64,000 bases of DNA from Palleronia abyssalis. GTDB taxonomy: Bacteria > Pseudomonadota > Alphaproteobacteria > Rhodobacterales > Rhodobacteraceae. Below, one piece after another: positions 18,808 to 32,098 of this stretch (position 1 is its first letter; each line of letters begins with the position of its first letter). The stretch spans positions 48,105-112,104 of the forward strand of contig NZ_ONZF01000012.1 of the NCBI RefSeq assembly GCF_900302445.1, written 5' to 3'. The notes beneath the pieces are model-generated. The model made no database searches. It saw only the letters and a list, made by a program, of their open reading frames with translations, and was not told the DNA's origin. The translations under genes were made by a program, and so were the position numbers.

Positions 18808-20070
18808 ATGGAGTCCAACAAGCGACTTTCGTCCCGCACGATGGCGTTCGTCCTGGCGGGCGGACGCGGATCGCGGCTGAAGCAATTGACTGACACGCGC
18901 GCCAAGCCCGCGGTCTATTTCGGGGGCAAGACGCGGATCGTCGACTTCGCGCTTTCCAACGCCCTGAACTCGGGAATTCGGAAGATGGCGATCGCCACGC
19001 AATACAAGGCGCACAGCCTGATCCGGCATTGCCAGCGCGGGTGGTCCTTCTTCAGGGCGGAGCGTAACGAATACCTGGACATCCTGCCGGCCTCCCAACG
19101 GGTGGCCGAAGACAAGTGGTACCTGGGCACGGCCGATGCGGTGACCCAGAATATCGACATCATCGACAGCTACGGGATCGAGTACATCCTGATCCTTGCC
19201 GGCGATCACATCTACAAGATGGATTACGAGGTGATGATCCAGGAGCATGTCGAGACCAATGCCGACGTGACCGTCGGCTGCCTGACGGTTCCGCGCGAGG
19301 AGGCGACGGCCTTCGGCGTCATGGCGGTGGATGACAGCCTCAAGATCACCTCTTTCCTCGAAAAGCCGGCGGATCCCCCGGGAATGCCCGGCGACCCAGA
19401 CAGCGCGCTGGCCTCGATGGGGATCTATGTCTTCAAGTGGTCCTATCTACGAGAGCTTTTGCTGAACGATCAGGAGCTTGAAGGCTCCAAGCACGATTTC
19501 GGCGGCGACATCGTCCCCTATATCGTGAAGAACGGCCGCGCGCAGGCGCACCGCTTCACTGACAGTTGCGTAAAGCACCGGTCCGACGCCCCTGCCTATT
19601 GGCGCGATGTCGGTACGATCGATGCCTATTGGCAGGCCAATATCGACCTTACGAATTTCGACCCTGAGCTGGACTTGTGGGATCAGAACTGGCCGATCTG
19701 GACGTACTCGGAAATTACGCCCCCAGCCAAGTTCATCCATGACGAAGAGAACCGCCGCGGGCACGCCATCAGCTCGATGGTGGCCGGGGGGTGCATCGTG
19801 TCGGGCACCGAGATCCGCGAGTCGCTTCTGTTCAGCCACGTGCACACGAACAGCTATTCGATCCTCGAACAGGCGGTGATCCTGCCGCATGTGACGATCG
19901 CGCGGCACGTGGACCTGCGCAAATGCGTGGTGGACGGAGGCGTCTCGATCCCCGAGGGACTGACGATCGGGCAGGATCCGAAAGAGGATGCCGAGTTCTT
20001 CGAAGTGTCGAAATCCGGCGTGACGCTGATCACCCAGCCGATGGTCGATGCGTGGAAGGCCGCACAGTAA
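18808..20070 (+). CDS. glgC: Glucose-1-phosphate adenylyltransferase
   Basis: Makes ADP-glucose from ATP and glucose-1-phosphate, the committed and allosterically regulated step of bacterial glycogen synthesis. 420 residues, typical. [16 protein letters not shown] is the nucleotidyl-transferase loop, [19 protein letters not shown] is the sugar-phosphate and activator region, and the C-terminal part has the left-handed helix hexapeptides ([18 protein letters not shown]). GGGGGAG precedes the start. The stop shares one base with the glgA start. Confidence 0.97.
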   Translation: MESNKRLSSRTMAFVLAGGRGSRLKQLTDTRAKPAVYFGGKTRIVDFALSNALNSGIRKMAIATQYKAHSLIRHCQRGWSFFRAERNEYLDILPASQRVAEDKWYLGTADAVTQNIDIIDSYGIEYILILAGDHIYKMDYEVMIQEHVETNADVTVGCLTVPREEATAFGVMAVDDSLKITSFLEKPADPPGMPGDPDSALASMGIYVFKWSYLRELLLNDQELEGSKHDFGGDIVPYIVKNGRAQAHRFTDSCVKHRSDAPAYWRDVGTIDAYWQANIDLTNFDPELDLWDQNWPIWTYSEITPPAKFIHDEENRRGHAISSMVAGGCIVSGTEIRESLLFSHVHTNSYSILEQAVILPHVTIARHVDLRKCVVDGGVSIPEGLTIGQDPKEDAEFFEVSKSGVTLITQPMVDAWKAAQ

Positions 20071-21488
20071 TGCGGGTCTTGTCGGTGGCCTCTGAATGCG
20101 CTCCGTTGATCAAGACCGGGGGCCTTGCCGACGTCGTGGGGGCGCTGCCGCACGCGCTCGCCGCGGAAGGCATAGAGATGCGCGTGCTTCTGCCAGGGTA
20201 TCCTGCGGTCCTGAACCGCGTCGCCGATACGAAGGAAGCGATGAGCTTCGATCACCTCTACGGTGGTCCGGCGCGACTTCTCAGGGCCGAAGCAGACGGG
20301 CTTTCGCTTTACGTGCTCGAGGCGGCCCATTTGTACGATCGGGGCGGGACCATTTACCTCGACGAAGAGGGCCGGGACTGGCCCGACAATCCCGAGCGGT
20401 TCGCCGCCCTGTGTCGCGCGGGCGCCGAAATTTGTCGTGGCACCGTGGGCTGGACGCCTCAGGTGGCCCATGGCCATGACTGGCAGGCCGGGCTTCTTCC
20501 CTATTTCCTCAGGAAGGACGGCACACCGGTCGCCTCGGTCGAGACCATACACAACATCGCGTTCGCGGGCCGGTTCGAGCCGTCGCGCATCGAAAGTCTG
20601 GGGCTGGATCCGACCGATAACCATGTCGATGGCTACGAGTTCTGGGGCACAGGTTCGACACTGAAGGCGGCCCTTGTCTGGGCGGACCGGATTACCACGG
20701 TGTCTCCGCGCTATGCGCGCGAATTGACGACTCCAGCTTTTGGAATGGGGTTCGAAGGGTTGATCTGGTCGCGTCGCGGCGACCTCGCGGGCATCTTGAA
20801 CGGCATCGACACGGATGCCTGGAACCCCGGGAAGGACCCGGCGATCCGGCAGTTCAAGACCGCGCGCGGAAAGACGGCGGCGACCGCAGCGCTGCGGGCC
20901 GAGCTTGGTTTGCCCGACGCGGACGGCCCGCTTGCCGTCGTGATCAGCCGCCTGACGCATCAGAAGGGGCTGGACCTGCTGCTCGACGTGCTCCCCGAAT
21001 ATCTTGAATCGGGTGGACAGCTGGCGCTTCTCGGGTCGGGGGACCGGGACCTTGAACGCGCATGGGGCGACGCGGCAGACCGACATGACGGCCTGTCGGT
21101 TCATATCGGGTATGATGAGGCGCTGTCGCACCGCATGATGGCCGGGGGGGAGGCCGTGCTGGTACCGTCGCGCTTCGAACCCTGCGGCCTGACCCAGCTT
21201 TACGGTTTGCGCTACGGGGCGATCCCGGTCGTCGCTCGGGTGGGGGGCTTGGCGGATACCGTGATCGATGCCAACGACGCCGCGATCCGTACCAAAGCCG
21301 CGACGGGCATCGTTCATGCCGCCGATAGCGCCGAGGCCCTGTCACTTGCCCTGACCCGTATGCTAGAGCTTCGCGCGTCGCCCGGGACCTGGTCGCAAAT
21401 GGTCAAGACCGCCATGCGCCATCCCGTCGGATGGGATGTTTCGGCCGGCGCATACGCAGAGCTCTACAGGGACCTCGTCACCAACTGA
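20070..21488 (+). CDS. glgA: Glycogen synthase (ADP-glucose dependent)
   Basis: GT5 glycosyltransferase of 472 residues that extends alpha-1,4-glucan from ADP-glucose. N-terminal KTGGLADVVGALPHAL binds the donor; the C-terminal donor-site motif is FEPCGLTQLYGLRYG. ATG at 20070 overlaps the glgC stop (TAATG); the upstream extension of the frame is inside glgC and is not coding. The stop codon overlaps the glgX start (TGATG), so glgC-glgA-glgX are probably translationally coupled. Confidence 0.97.
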   Translation: MRVLSVASECAPLIKTGGLADVVGALPHALAAEGIEMRVLLPGYPAVLNRVADTKEAMSFDHLYGGPARLLRAEADGLSLYVLEAAHLYDRGGTIYLDEEGRDWPDNPERFAALCRAGAEICRGTVGWTPQVAHGHDWQAGLLPYFLRKDGTPVASVETIHNIAFAGRFEPSRIESLGLDPTDNHVDGYEFWGTGSTLKAALVWADRITTVSPRYARELTTPAFGMGFEGLIWSRRGDLAGILNGIDTDAWNPGKDPAIRQFKTARGKTAATAALRAELGLPDADGPLAVVISRLTHQKGLDLLLDVLPEYLESGGQLALLGSGDRDLERAWGDAADRHDGLSVHIGYDEALSHRMMAGGEAVLVPSRFEPCGLTQLYGLRYGAIPVVARVGGLADTVIDANDAAIRTKAATGIVHAADSAEALSLALTRMLELRASPGTWSQMVKTAMRHPVGWDVSAGAYAELYRDLVTN

Positions 21489-23568
21489 TGCCGAAAACAA
21501 TTTCGATCGCCGCCGGACGTTCAACGCAACTGGGGGCGACCTTCGACGGGGATGGCGTGAACTTCGCCGTCTTCTCGCAAAATGCCACCCGGATGGAGCT
21601 GTGTCTTTTCCCCGAGGGCGGCGGCGAGGTCCGTATTGACCTGCCCGAGCGCAACGGCGATGTCTGGCACGGGTATATCTCGGGCCTGACGCCGGGCATG
21701 CATTACGGTTATCGTGCGCATGGGCCTTACGCCCCCGCACAAGGACATCGCTTCAACCCGGCCAAGCTGCTGATGGACCCGTACGCAAAGCGTTTGACCG
21801 GGCATCCGCAGTGGAACGACGCCCTGATGGGCTACACTGTGGGCAAAGAGGATTCCGTCCCGGACCCGCGGGACTCTGCGCCGTACATGCCGCGATCCGT
21901 GGTCGAGGATCCGGCCTTCTCGTGGGGGCGGGACCTGCCCCCGCAGGTCACGGTCGAACAGTCGGTGATCTACGAGGCGCATGTGAAGGGCCTGACCGCG
22001 CGGCGCCGGGACGTGCGCTTTCCGGGAACCTTCCTGGGGCTGGCGAGCGATCCGATGCTGGATTATTACACCAAGCTTGGCATCACGGCGATCGAGCTTC
22101 TGCCGGTCCAGGCGTTCCTGACCGACCGCTTCCTGCACGAGAAGAATCTGACGAATTACTGGGGCTATCAGACGCTGGGCTTCTTTGCGCCCGAGCCGAA
22201 ATACCTCGCCCGCGGGAAGATCGCCGAGTTTCAGCAGATGGTCGCGCGCCTGCACCGCGCGGGGATCGAGGTGATCCTCGACGTGGTCTACAACCACACC
22301 TGCGAGGGCAACGAGCTTGGTCCGACCCTGTCTTTTCGGGGCCTCGACAACGCAAGCTATTACCGGCTGATGCCGGAGGACAAGCGCCTCTATGTCAACG
22401 ACACCGGCTGCGGGAACACGGTGAACGTGGATCATCCCATGGTGCTGCGAATGATCATGGACAGCCTGCGCTACTGGGTCGAGGTCATGCATGTCGACGG
22501 GTTCCGGTTCGACCTGTGCTCGACCCTGGCGCGGGTGGACGAGGGCGGTTTCGATCGCGGCGCGGCCTTCTTCGACGCGATACGGCAGGATCCGGTTCTG
22601 GCGCAGGTCAAGCTGATCGCCGAGCCTTGGGATATCGGGCCGGGGGGCTATCAGCTGGGGGGCTTCCCGCCGCCGTTTCTGGAATGGAACGACAAGTATC
22701 GCGACCGTGTGCGCATGTTCTGGCGCGGGGATGCGGGATCGGTTCCGGGTCTGGCCGACCGCCTGACTGGCTCAGCCTTGCAATTCGATCATTCTGGACG
22801 TCCGGCCACTGCAAGCGTCAACCTGCTGACCGCGCATGATGGTTTCACGCTGCACGATGTGGTCAGCTATACCAAGAAGCATAACGACGCGAATGGCGAG
22901 GGCAATCGCGACGGCCACGGGCAGAACTATTCCGACAACCTGGGGGTCGAGGGACCGACCCGGAAAAAGGGCGTCATCGCCGCCCGCAACCGGCGCAAAC
23001 GCAACATGATGGCTACCCTGATGCTCAGCCAAGGGACCCCCATGATCCTGGCTGGAGATGAGGTAGGCCATACCCAAGGCGGCAACAACAACGCGTATTG
23101 CCAGGACAATCAGACAAGCTGGATCGACTGGGACCGCGCTGACGGTGACTTCCTGGAGTTTACCCGCGCCATGATAAGATTCCGGCAGGAACATCCGCTG
23201 TTGCGGCAGAAACTGTTCCTGCATTCGCGTGAGCGTACGGTAGACGGGCGCGAGGACCTTTTCTGGTGGCGATCCGACGGCCAGCCCATGGCGCAGGAGG
23301 ACTGGGAGGACCCGGAACTTCGGGCCCTTGGGGCCGAACTGCGCATGGCAAGCGGCACGCCTGCCTACGCGGAAACCGAGGAAGCTATCTTCGCGATCTT
23401 CAATCGCGGCCCTGCGCGCGACTGGATTCTGCCCGACCCGCCGTCGGGTATGGAGTGGGACTGGCGCATTGATACGGCCGAGCCCGAACGCGTGGGCGAG
23501 CTGGTGCGGGGAACCGTTGGCATCGCAGGGGATTCCGTCTCTGTCTTCGTATTGTGGGGGGGGCCCGA

Positions 23569-23572
<4 letters not shown>
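21488..23572 (+). CDS. glgX: Glycogen debranching enzyme
   Basis: GH13_11 isoamylase-type enzyme of 694 residues that hydrolyses the alpha-1,6 branches of limit dextrin left by phosphorylase. CBM48 N-terminus (GVNFAVFSQNATRMELCLF), then the barrel with YNHTCEGNE, GFRFDLCSTLAR (nucleophile), LIAEPWDIGPGGY (acid) and LTAHDGFTLHDVVSY. NRRKRNMMATLMLSQGTPM and GDEVGHTQGGNNNAYCQ are conserved in GlgX. It begins one base inside glgA and ends overlapping malQ by four. Confidence 0.97.
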
Positions 23573-27071
<3,499 letters not shown>

Positions 27072-27083
27072 GAAAGGACTAGA

Positions 27084-29447
27084 ATGCCACTGAAAGACCG
27101 TGTCGCCGCCGATATGGACAAGGCGGCGGGTCTTGCCGATTTCTGCCGCAAGACCCTGACCACCGCCGAAACCGCGTTCGAGGCGCACCAGCTTCTGGCC
27201 CGTCGCATGGGCGGCCAGATCGACGGCGATCACGCGACCTTCGGCTTCTGGACACCCGAGCTTCAGGATGCGCGGATCCCCGACAGCGATGTCTTCCTCG
27301 AGGTGTTGTCGCCGACCGGTCCATTGGATCTGACGCGGGCGCACCAGACGGTGCCTTTCGAACGCATCTACTTGCCCGTCGCACGGTACGAGGCGCATAC
27401 CTTCGCTGCCGCGACCGGGATGCGGGCCGGCACCCGCAACGAAGGCGGCGATTTCTATGCGCTGGTCTGGCGCGACCAGCAGGACGAGTGGCACCGCATT
27501 CTCGATCCGCTGGCCTCCTCGTTGCCGTTCGGGGCGCTGGCACCGGCCGAACTTTACGACCTGGATCGCCTTCAGGCCGAGCGGCGCGACAAGGACTATT
27601 GGCACGGCCTGAAGGACGATGCGCCGCACAAGTTCGGCCCCCCCACGAATATCCTGCAGATCCACGTCCCAACCGCCACGGCGGGTGGCACGCTGGCCAG
27701 CCTGACCCGGCAGTTCGAACGCCTTGCCGAACGCCTTCGTGGGGATCTTCCGAAGGACCCGTCCGACGAAATCTATCTGGGGTACGACGCGGTGCAGCTT
27801 CTGCCGGTCGAGCCGACGACCGTCTACGAGACCGGCCCGGATTTCTGGCAGGAACGCCCTGTCGAAGACAGCCGGATCGAGGTCGAACTGATCCGCCCCG
27901 ATACGACGAACTGGGGCTATGACATCGTGATTTCCGGCATGGCGACGGTGAACCCGGTCCTTCTGGAATCCGGTCGGCCCGATGAATTAGCGGATCTTGC
28001 GGCTGCGCTGCACAATTTCCCGAACAAGCCCAAGATGCTGGTGTTCGACGTGGTGTTCGGGCACGCGGACAACCAAGGCTTGGGGGCGCTGAACAGCCAC
28101 TATTTCGCCGGGCCGAACATGTATGGCCAGAACCTAGACTACAAGAACCCGGCCGTGCGGGCAATTCTTCTCGAGATGCAGCGCCGGAAAGTCGATTTCG
28201 GGGCGGACGGCGTTCGTGTGGACGGCGCGCAGGATTTCAAATGGTGGGATCCGCAGTCGCAGGAAATGCAGCACGACGACGAGTATCTGAATCTGATGTC
28301 GGACATCGTTCAGAACGTGGCCGGGACCGACTATCGCCCTTGGTTCGTCTTCGAAGACGGCCGCCCCTGGCCCCAAGAGGATTGGGAGCTAAGCTCGACC
28401 TACCGCGCGGTGATCGAGCAGCACGCGGACGAGGACGTGTTCCAGTGGGGGCCACTTACCTTCGCACACAACACTCCGTTCATCTACGGCTATTGGCTGT
28501 CGAAATGGTGGCGCATCAAGGAGATGCTGGATCGCGGCGCCAACTGGATTTCGGGCACGGCGAACCACGACACGCTGCGCCGCGGGACGCAGGTGAACCC
28601 CAAATTGAACATCAACACCCGCCTTGGCGAGACACGGATGGAAATCCTCGAGAAGGCATACGACAACCCAGCGGTGTCGATGCTGACCTATGCGGCCTTC
28701 CCTGGCGTACCCATGGACTTCCTGAACGCCACCGCACGGGCGAATTGGGGGTTCATTCGCAACCAGGACGACAAGTATGGCGTCAAGGTCGTGGCCGAGG
28801 AAGCGATCAGCCTGAAATGGCAGGTTGACGAATACCGCTATTCGGTGCCCGGCAACTTTCGCCGGCTGAAGGATCTGGGGTTCGAGACGCGCGAGGAACT
28901 CAAGCGGTTCTTCGAATTCCTCCCCGCCCTGGTCGAGGTGACGGAATACGACCTCGACCATATCGCGAAGCTTCTGAACGGGGTCGAGCCGCCGCTGGCC
29001 GGTCCGGGTCGCTTCACGGTACGTGATCTGAAGATCATCGCACGGGCCTGGATGGACGACATGCATGATTACTGCAACGTCGCGAATTCCACCTCCGCTC
29101 TTAACCCAGTGCAAACTCGGTTCATGCTGGACTTGCGGAACTATCGGCGCGCGAATCCATGGCTTCGTGGTAACCTCGGGCCCGAAGACTATTTTGATTA
29201 CATGCAGCCGGTGGACGGGCGAACGGTGTTCACCAGCTATCGCAAGGGCCCGGACAAGGAGGTGTTCACCATCACCCATATGGAAGGCGGGGCAACGTCG
29301 GATTTCGATCCGCTTCGGCTGCCCATCCCTGGGCTGAAGGGGACCGGATGGCGGTGCGTTCTGCGCACGCCCGGGATCGGAGAGGATTATATTTCCGGGC
29401 CGATCGTGCTGCGCGACTCCATGGGGCTGGTGTTCGAAAGGACCTAG
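27084..29447 (+). CDS. GH13-like glycoside hydrolase, possibly glucosylglycerol hydrolase type
   Basis: Protein of 787 residues beginning 12 bases after pgm with an AGGAC site. A long N-terminal region (1-250) unlike standard amylases leads to a GH13-type barrel: FDVVFGHADNQ, GVRVDGAQDFKWW (nucleophile Asp), WFVFEDGRPW (acid Glu in FED) and ISGTANHDTLRRG (His-Asp). It resembles, from memory, the cyanobacterial glucosylglycerol hydrolase GghA; a glycogen or other glucoside substrate is equally possible. No signal peptide, so cytoplasmic. Its place at the end of the glg operon ties it to glucan or compatible-solute turnover. Confidence 0.7.
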   Translation: MPLKDRVAADMDKAAGLADFCRKTLTTAETAFEAHQLLARRMGGQIDGDHATFGFWTPELQDARIPDSDVFLEVLSPTGPLDLTRAHQTVPFERIYLPVARYEAHTFAAATGMRAGTRNEGGDFYALVWRDQQDEWHRILDPLASSLPFGALAPAELYDLDRLQAERRDKDYWHGLKDDAPHKFGPPTNILQIHVPTATAGGTLASLTRQFERLAERLRGDLPKDPSDEIYLGYDAVQLLPVEPTTVYETGPDFWQERPVEDSRIEVELIRPDTTNWGYDIVISGMATVNPVLLESGRPDELADLAAALHNFPNKPKMLVFDVVFGHADNQGLGALNSHYFAGPNMYGQNLDYKNPAVRAILLEMQRRKVDFGADGVRVDGAQDFKWWDPQSQEMQHDDEYLNLMSDIVQNVAGTDYRPWFVFEDGRPWPQEDWELSSTYRAVIEQHADEDVFQWGPLTFAHNTPFIYGYWLSKWWRIKEMLDRGANWISGTANHDTLRRGTQVNPKLNINTRLGETRMEILEKAYDNPAVSMLTYAAFPGVPMDFLNATARANWGFIRNQDDKYGVKVVAEEAISLKWQVDEYRYSVPGNFRRLKDLGFETREELKRFFEFLPALVEVTEYDLDHIAKLLNGVEPPLAGPGRFTVRDLKIIARAWMDDMHDYCNVANSTSALNPVQTRFMLDLRNYRRANPWLRGNLGPEDYFDYMQPVDGRTVFTSYRKGPDKEVFTITHMEGGATSDFDPLRLPIPGLKGTGWRCVLRTPGIGEDYISGPIVLRDSMGLVFERT

Positions 29448-29448
29448 G

Positions 29449-31143
29449 ATGTTGAAACGTTTCGGCCCAGACGAACGTATAGGACCTGTCAATCGCTTCG
29501 CCGGCTTCGCGGCCGTTGTGATAGTTGCCGTGTTATGCGCAGTCGCGGCTGCCTTCGATGGTGGATGGTGGTGGTTCTTCACGGCGGTCTTCGTCGCGCT
29601 TTCGGCGCTCGGGGTGCACGACGTGATCCAAACCCATCATGCGATCCTCCGAAACTACCCGGTTCTGGGCCACATCCGCTTTTTTTTCGAGAAGATCCGG
29701 CCGGAAATTCGCCAGTACTTCCTGGAGGGCGATCAGGACGAAGAGCCATTCAGCCGTGAGGATCGCTCGATCGTCTATCAGCGCGCCAAGAACGAAGAAG
29801 GTGCGCGCCCGTTCGGCACCAAACAGAAAGTCTATGAAGGCGGCTATTCGTGGATGACCCACTCGATCGCCCCCACGCATCTGGATCGCAACGACTTTCG
29901 CGTCCGGATCGGCGGTCCGGATTGCAAGCAGCCCTATGACGCCTCGCTCTACAACGTCTCGGCCATGTCCTTCGGGTCGCTCTCGGGCGCCGCGATCGAG
30001 GCCATCAATAAAGGCGCGCGGATGGGCGGTTTCGCGCAGGATACCGGGGAAGGGGGGATCTCGAAGTATCATCGGCATGGCGGCGATCTGATCTGGGAGA
30101 TCGGGTCGGGCTATTTCGGATGCCGGAACAACGAGACCGGGCGCTTCGATCCCGACAAGTTCCTGGCGCAGATCGAGGATCCCCAGATCAAAATGGTGGA
30201 GCTGAAGCTGAGCCAGGGGGCCAAGCCTGGCCATGGGGGCATGCTGCCCGCTGCCAAGATCACCGAGGAAATCGCCGAGGCGCGCGGTGTGCCAAGAGAG
30301 GTCGACTGCGTATCCCCCGCCGGACATGCGGAATTTTCGACCCCTATCGAGATGTGTGAGTTCATCGGACGACTGCGTGAGCTTTCGGGCGGTAAGCCGA
30401 TCGGCTTCAAACTGTGCATCGGCCACCGGCGTGAGTTCATGTGCATCGTGAAAGCGATGATTCAGACCGGAATCTATCCCGACTTCATCGTCGTCGACGG
30501 CACTGAAGGCGGTACGGGGGCGGCTCCGATGGAGTTTGCCAACCACGTTGGCATGCCGCTGACCGAAGGTCTTTCGTTTGTTCACAACGTGCTGCGCGGT
30601 GCCGACATCCGCGACCGCATCCGGATCGGGGCAAGCGGCAAGCTGATCCATGCCTATGACATTGCCCGTGCCTTCGCGATGGGTGCGGACTGGTGCAATT
30701 CCGCACGGGGATTCATGTTCTCGGTCGGGTGTATCCAGGCCCAAGCCTGCCACACGAACCACTGCCCGACCGGAGTGACGACGCAGGATCCGCTGCGCCA
30801 ACGCGCTTTGGTCGTGCCGGAAAAATCGGTACGAGTGGCGAACTTTCATCGCAACACCATGCGTGCCCTTGCGGAAATGACAGGGGCTGCGGGCCTAGAT
30901 GACCCGCGGGATTTCCTTCCGTATCATTTCATGAAGCGGGAAGGAGACGGCGACATGGTCGAAGCATCGGATGTCTGGACATACCTACCTATGGGCTTCC
31001 TTGTCCGCGACGTCGGGTTCGATGACGAGGTGTTCCGCCGTCGCTGGAACCGTGCGGGCGCCCAGAGCTTCAAACCCCCCGAACCGGATGGACGTACCCA
31101 AACGAAGGCGGATGCCGGAACTCCGGCCGAGGCGGCAGAGTAA
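29449..31143 (+). CDS. FMN-binding glutamate-synthase-family membrane protein
   Basis: Protein of 564 residues with two N-terminal membrane segments (about 17-35 and 40-58) and a large GltB-like FMN TIM barrel: YNVSAMSFGSLSGAAIEAI, TGEGGISKYH, KPGHGGMLPAAKI and VDGTEGGTGAAP. Cys residues in GCIQAQACHTNHCPTG match the iron-sulfur ligands of glutamate synthase. It lacks the glutaminase domain and the NADPH subunit, so it is not a complete glutamate synthase; the reaction is unknown. It starts one base after the GH13 gene stop and is the last gene of the glg run. The same stand-alone FMN domain is found in many proteobacteria. Confidence 0.88.
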   Translation: MLKRFGPDERIGPVNRFAGFAAVVIVAVLCAVAAAFDGGWWWFFTAVFVALSALGVHDVIQTHHAILRNYPVLGHIRFFFEKIRPEIRQYFLEGDQDEEPFSREDRSIVYQRAKNEEGARPFGTKQKVYEGGYSWMTHSIAPTHLDRNDFRVRIGGPDCKQPYDASLYNVSAMSFGSLSGAAIEAINKGARMGGFAQDTGEGGISKYHRHGGDLIWEIGSGYFGCRNNETGRFDPDKFLAQIEDPQIKMVELKLSQGAKPGHGGMLPAAKITEEIAEARGVPREVDCVSPAGHAEFSTPIEMCEFIGRLRELSGGKPIGFKLCIGHRREFMCIVKAMIQTGIYPDFIVVDGTEGGTGAAPMEFANHVGMPLTEGLSFVHNVLRGADIRDRIRIGASGKLIHAYDIARAFAMGADWCNSARGFMFSVGCIQAQACHTNHCPTGVTTQDPLRQRALVVPEKSVRVANFHRNTMRALAEMTGAAGLDDPRDFLPYHFMKREGDGDMVEASDVWTYLPMGFLVRDVGFDDEVFRRRWNRAGAQSFKPPEPDGRTQTKADAGTPAEAAE

Positions 31144-31144
31144 T

Positions 31145-32098
31145 TCAACGGTTGTCGAGAAGCCCCCATATATGGTGGGCGCACCCGGAAAGGGCGGCAA
31201 GATCATCCTCGACGAACCAGACGGCGAAGCGGTCCATGAAGGTCGAGAAACGGCCTTTGCCGCGGAACGCCTCGTCGAAGCCATAACGCCCAAGGTAGGG
31301 CCGCATCGCACCGGCCATCCCGCCCACGAGATACACGCCCCCGAAAGGCAGGTGGGTCAGGGCCAAGTCCCCGGCGACACGGCCCAATGCCCTGCAGAAC
31401 GCGTCCGCAGTCTTGCGGGCGGCTGGATCTGCGTCGGCGGCTATTGCGGCCATGATGCCGGCGGAGGTCTTCTGCGCCTCGGTTCCTGACGCCCAGGCAT
31501 AGATCCGTTCAATCCCGCGCCCGGACAGCACATCCTCGACCCCGGGAAACCCGTGATGGCTTGAGACATAGCGGGCCAGCGACATGTCGTCGTCGGTGAG
31601 GACCGGGAACGAGGTATGCCCGCTTTCGCAAGGGGGGACGAAGCGGCCCATGTCCGTTTGGAAGACGGGCACCGCGTTGAACCCGGTCCCCACCCCGATC
31701 ACCAACTTTGCGTTGTGGTCGTCACCCAAAGGACCTGGAAGGATGCGCGTCAAACTGGTTTCGGGTAGGAATGGTATCGCGTGGCCCTGTGCCTGAAGGT
31801 CGTTCAGAATGGCGGTCGTCTTCGCCCCGGTGGCGGCCGAAAGCTGATCACGGTCGAAGGCCCAGTCCAAATTCGTAAGGCGGCCAACACCATCCATGAC
31901 CGGGCCTGCCACGGCGATACACGCCCCGTCGCAGGCTACTTCCCGGGCCGCAAGGTAGGTGCGGAAGATGTCGCCAAGGCCAGAATGGTCGCGGTTTCGA
32001 AACCGGGCCGTCGTTGCCGGGTCGACCTGACCGTCTTTCGCTAGGGCTACGCGGGTGTTCGTGCCCCCCACATCGGAAACGAGACTGATCGCGCTCAT
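31145..32098 (-). CDS. glk: Glucokinase
   Basis: Phosphorylates glucose with ATP. 317 residues. The N-terminal phosphate loop is VSDVGGTNTRVALA, followed by AVAGPVMDG, LTNLDWAFD, a conserved LNDLQAQGHA segment and GVGTGFNAV. The start at 32098 is preferred because the family begins just before DVGGTN; the start overlaps the stop of the beta-glucosidase gene (ATGA). In context it phosphorylates the glucose freed by the GH1 and AglA enzymes. Confidence 0.95.
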   Translation of the reverse strand: MSAISLVSDVGGTNTRVALAKDGQVDPATTARFRNRDHSGLGDIFRTYLAAREVACDGACIAVAGPVMDGVGRLTNLDWAFDRDQLSAATGAKTTAILNDLQAQGHAIPFLPETSLTRILPGPLGDDHNAKLVIGVGTGFNAVPVFQTDMGRFVPPCESGHTSFPVLTDDDMSLARYVSSHHGFPGVEDVLSGRGIERIYAWASGTEAQKTSAGIMAAIAADADPAARKTADAFCRALGRVAGDLALTHLPFGGVYLVGGMAGAMRPYLGRYGFDEAFRGKGRFSTFMDRFAVWFVEDDLAALSGCAHHIWGLLDNR

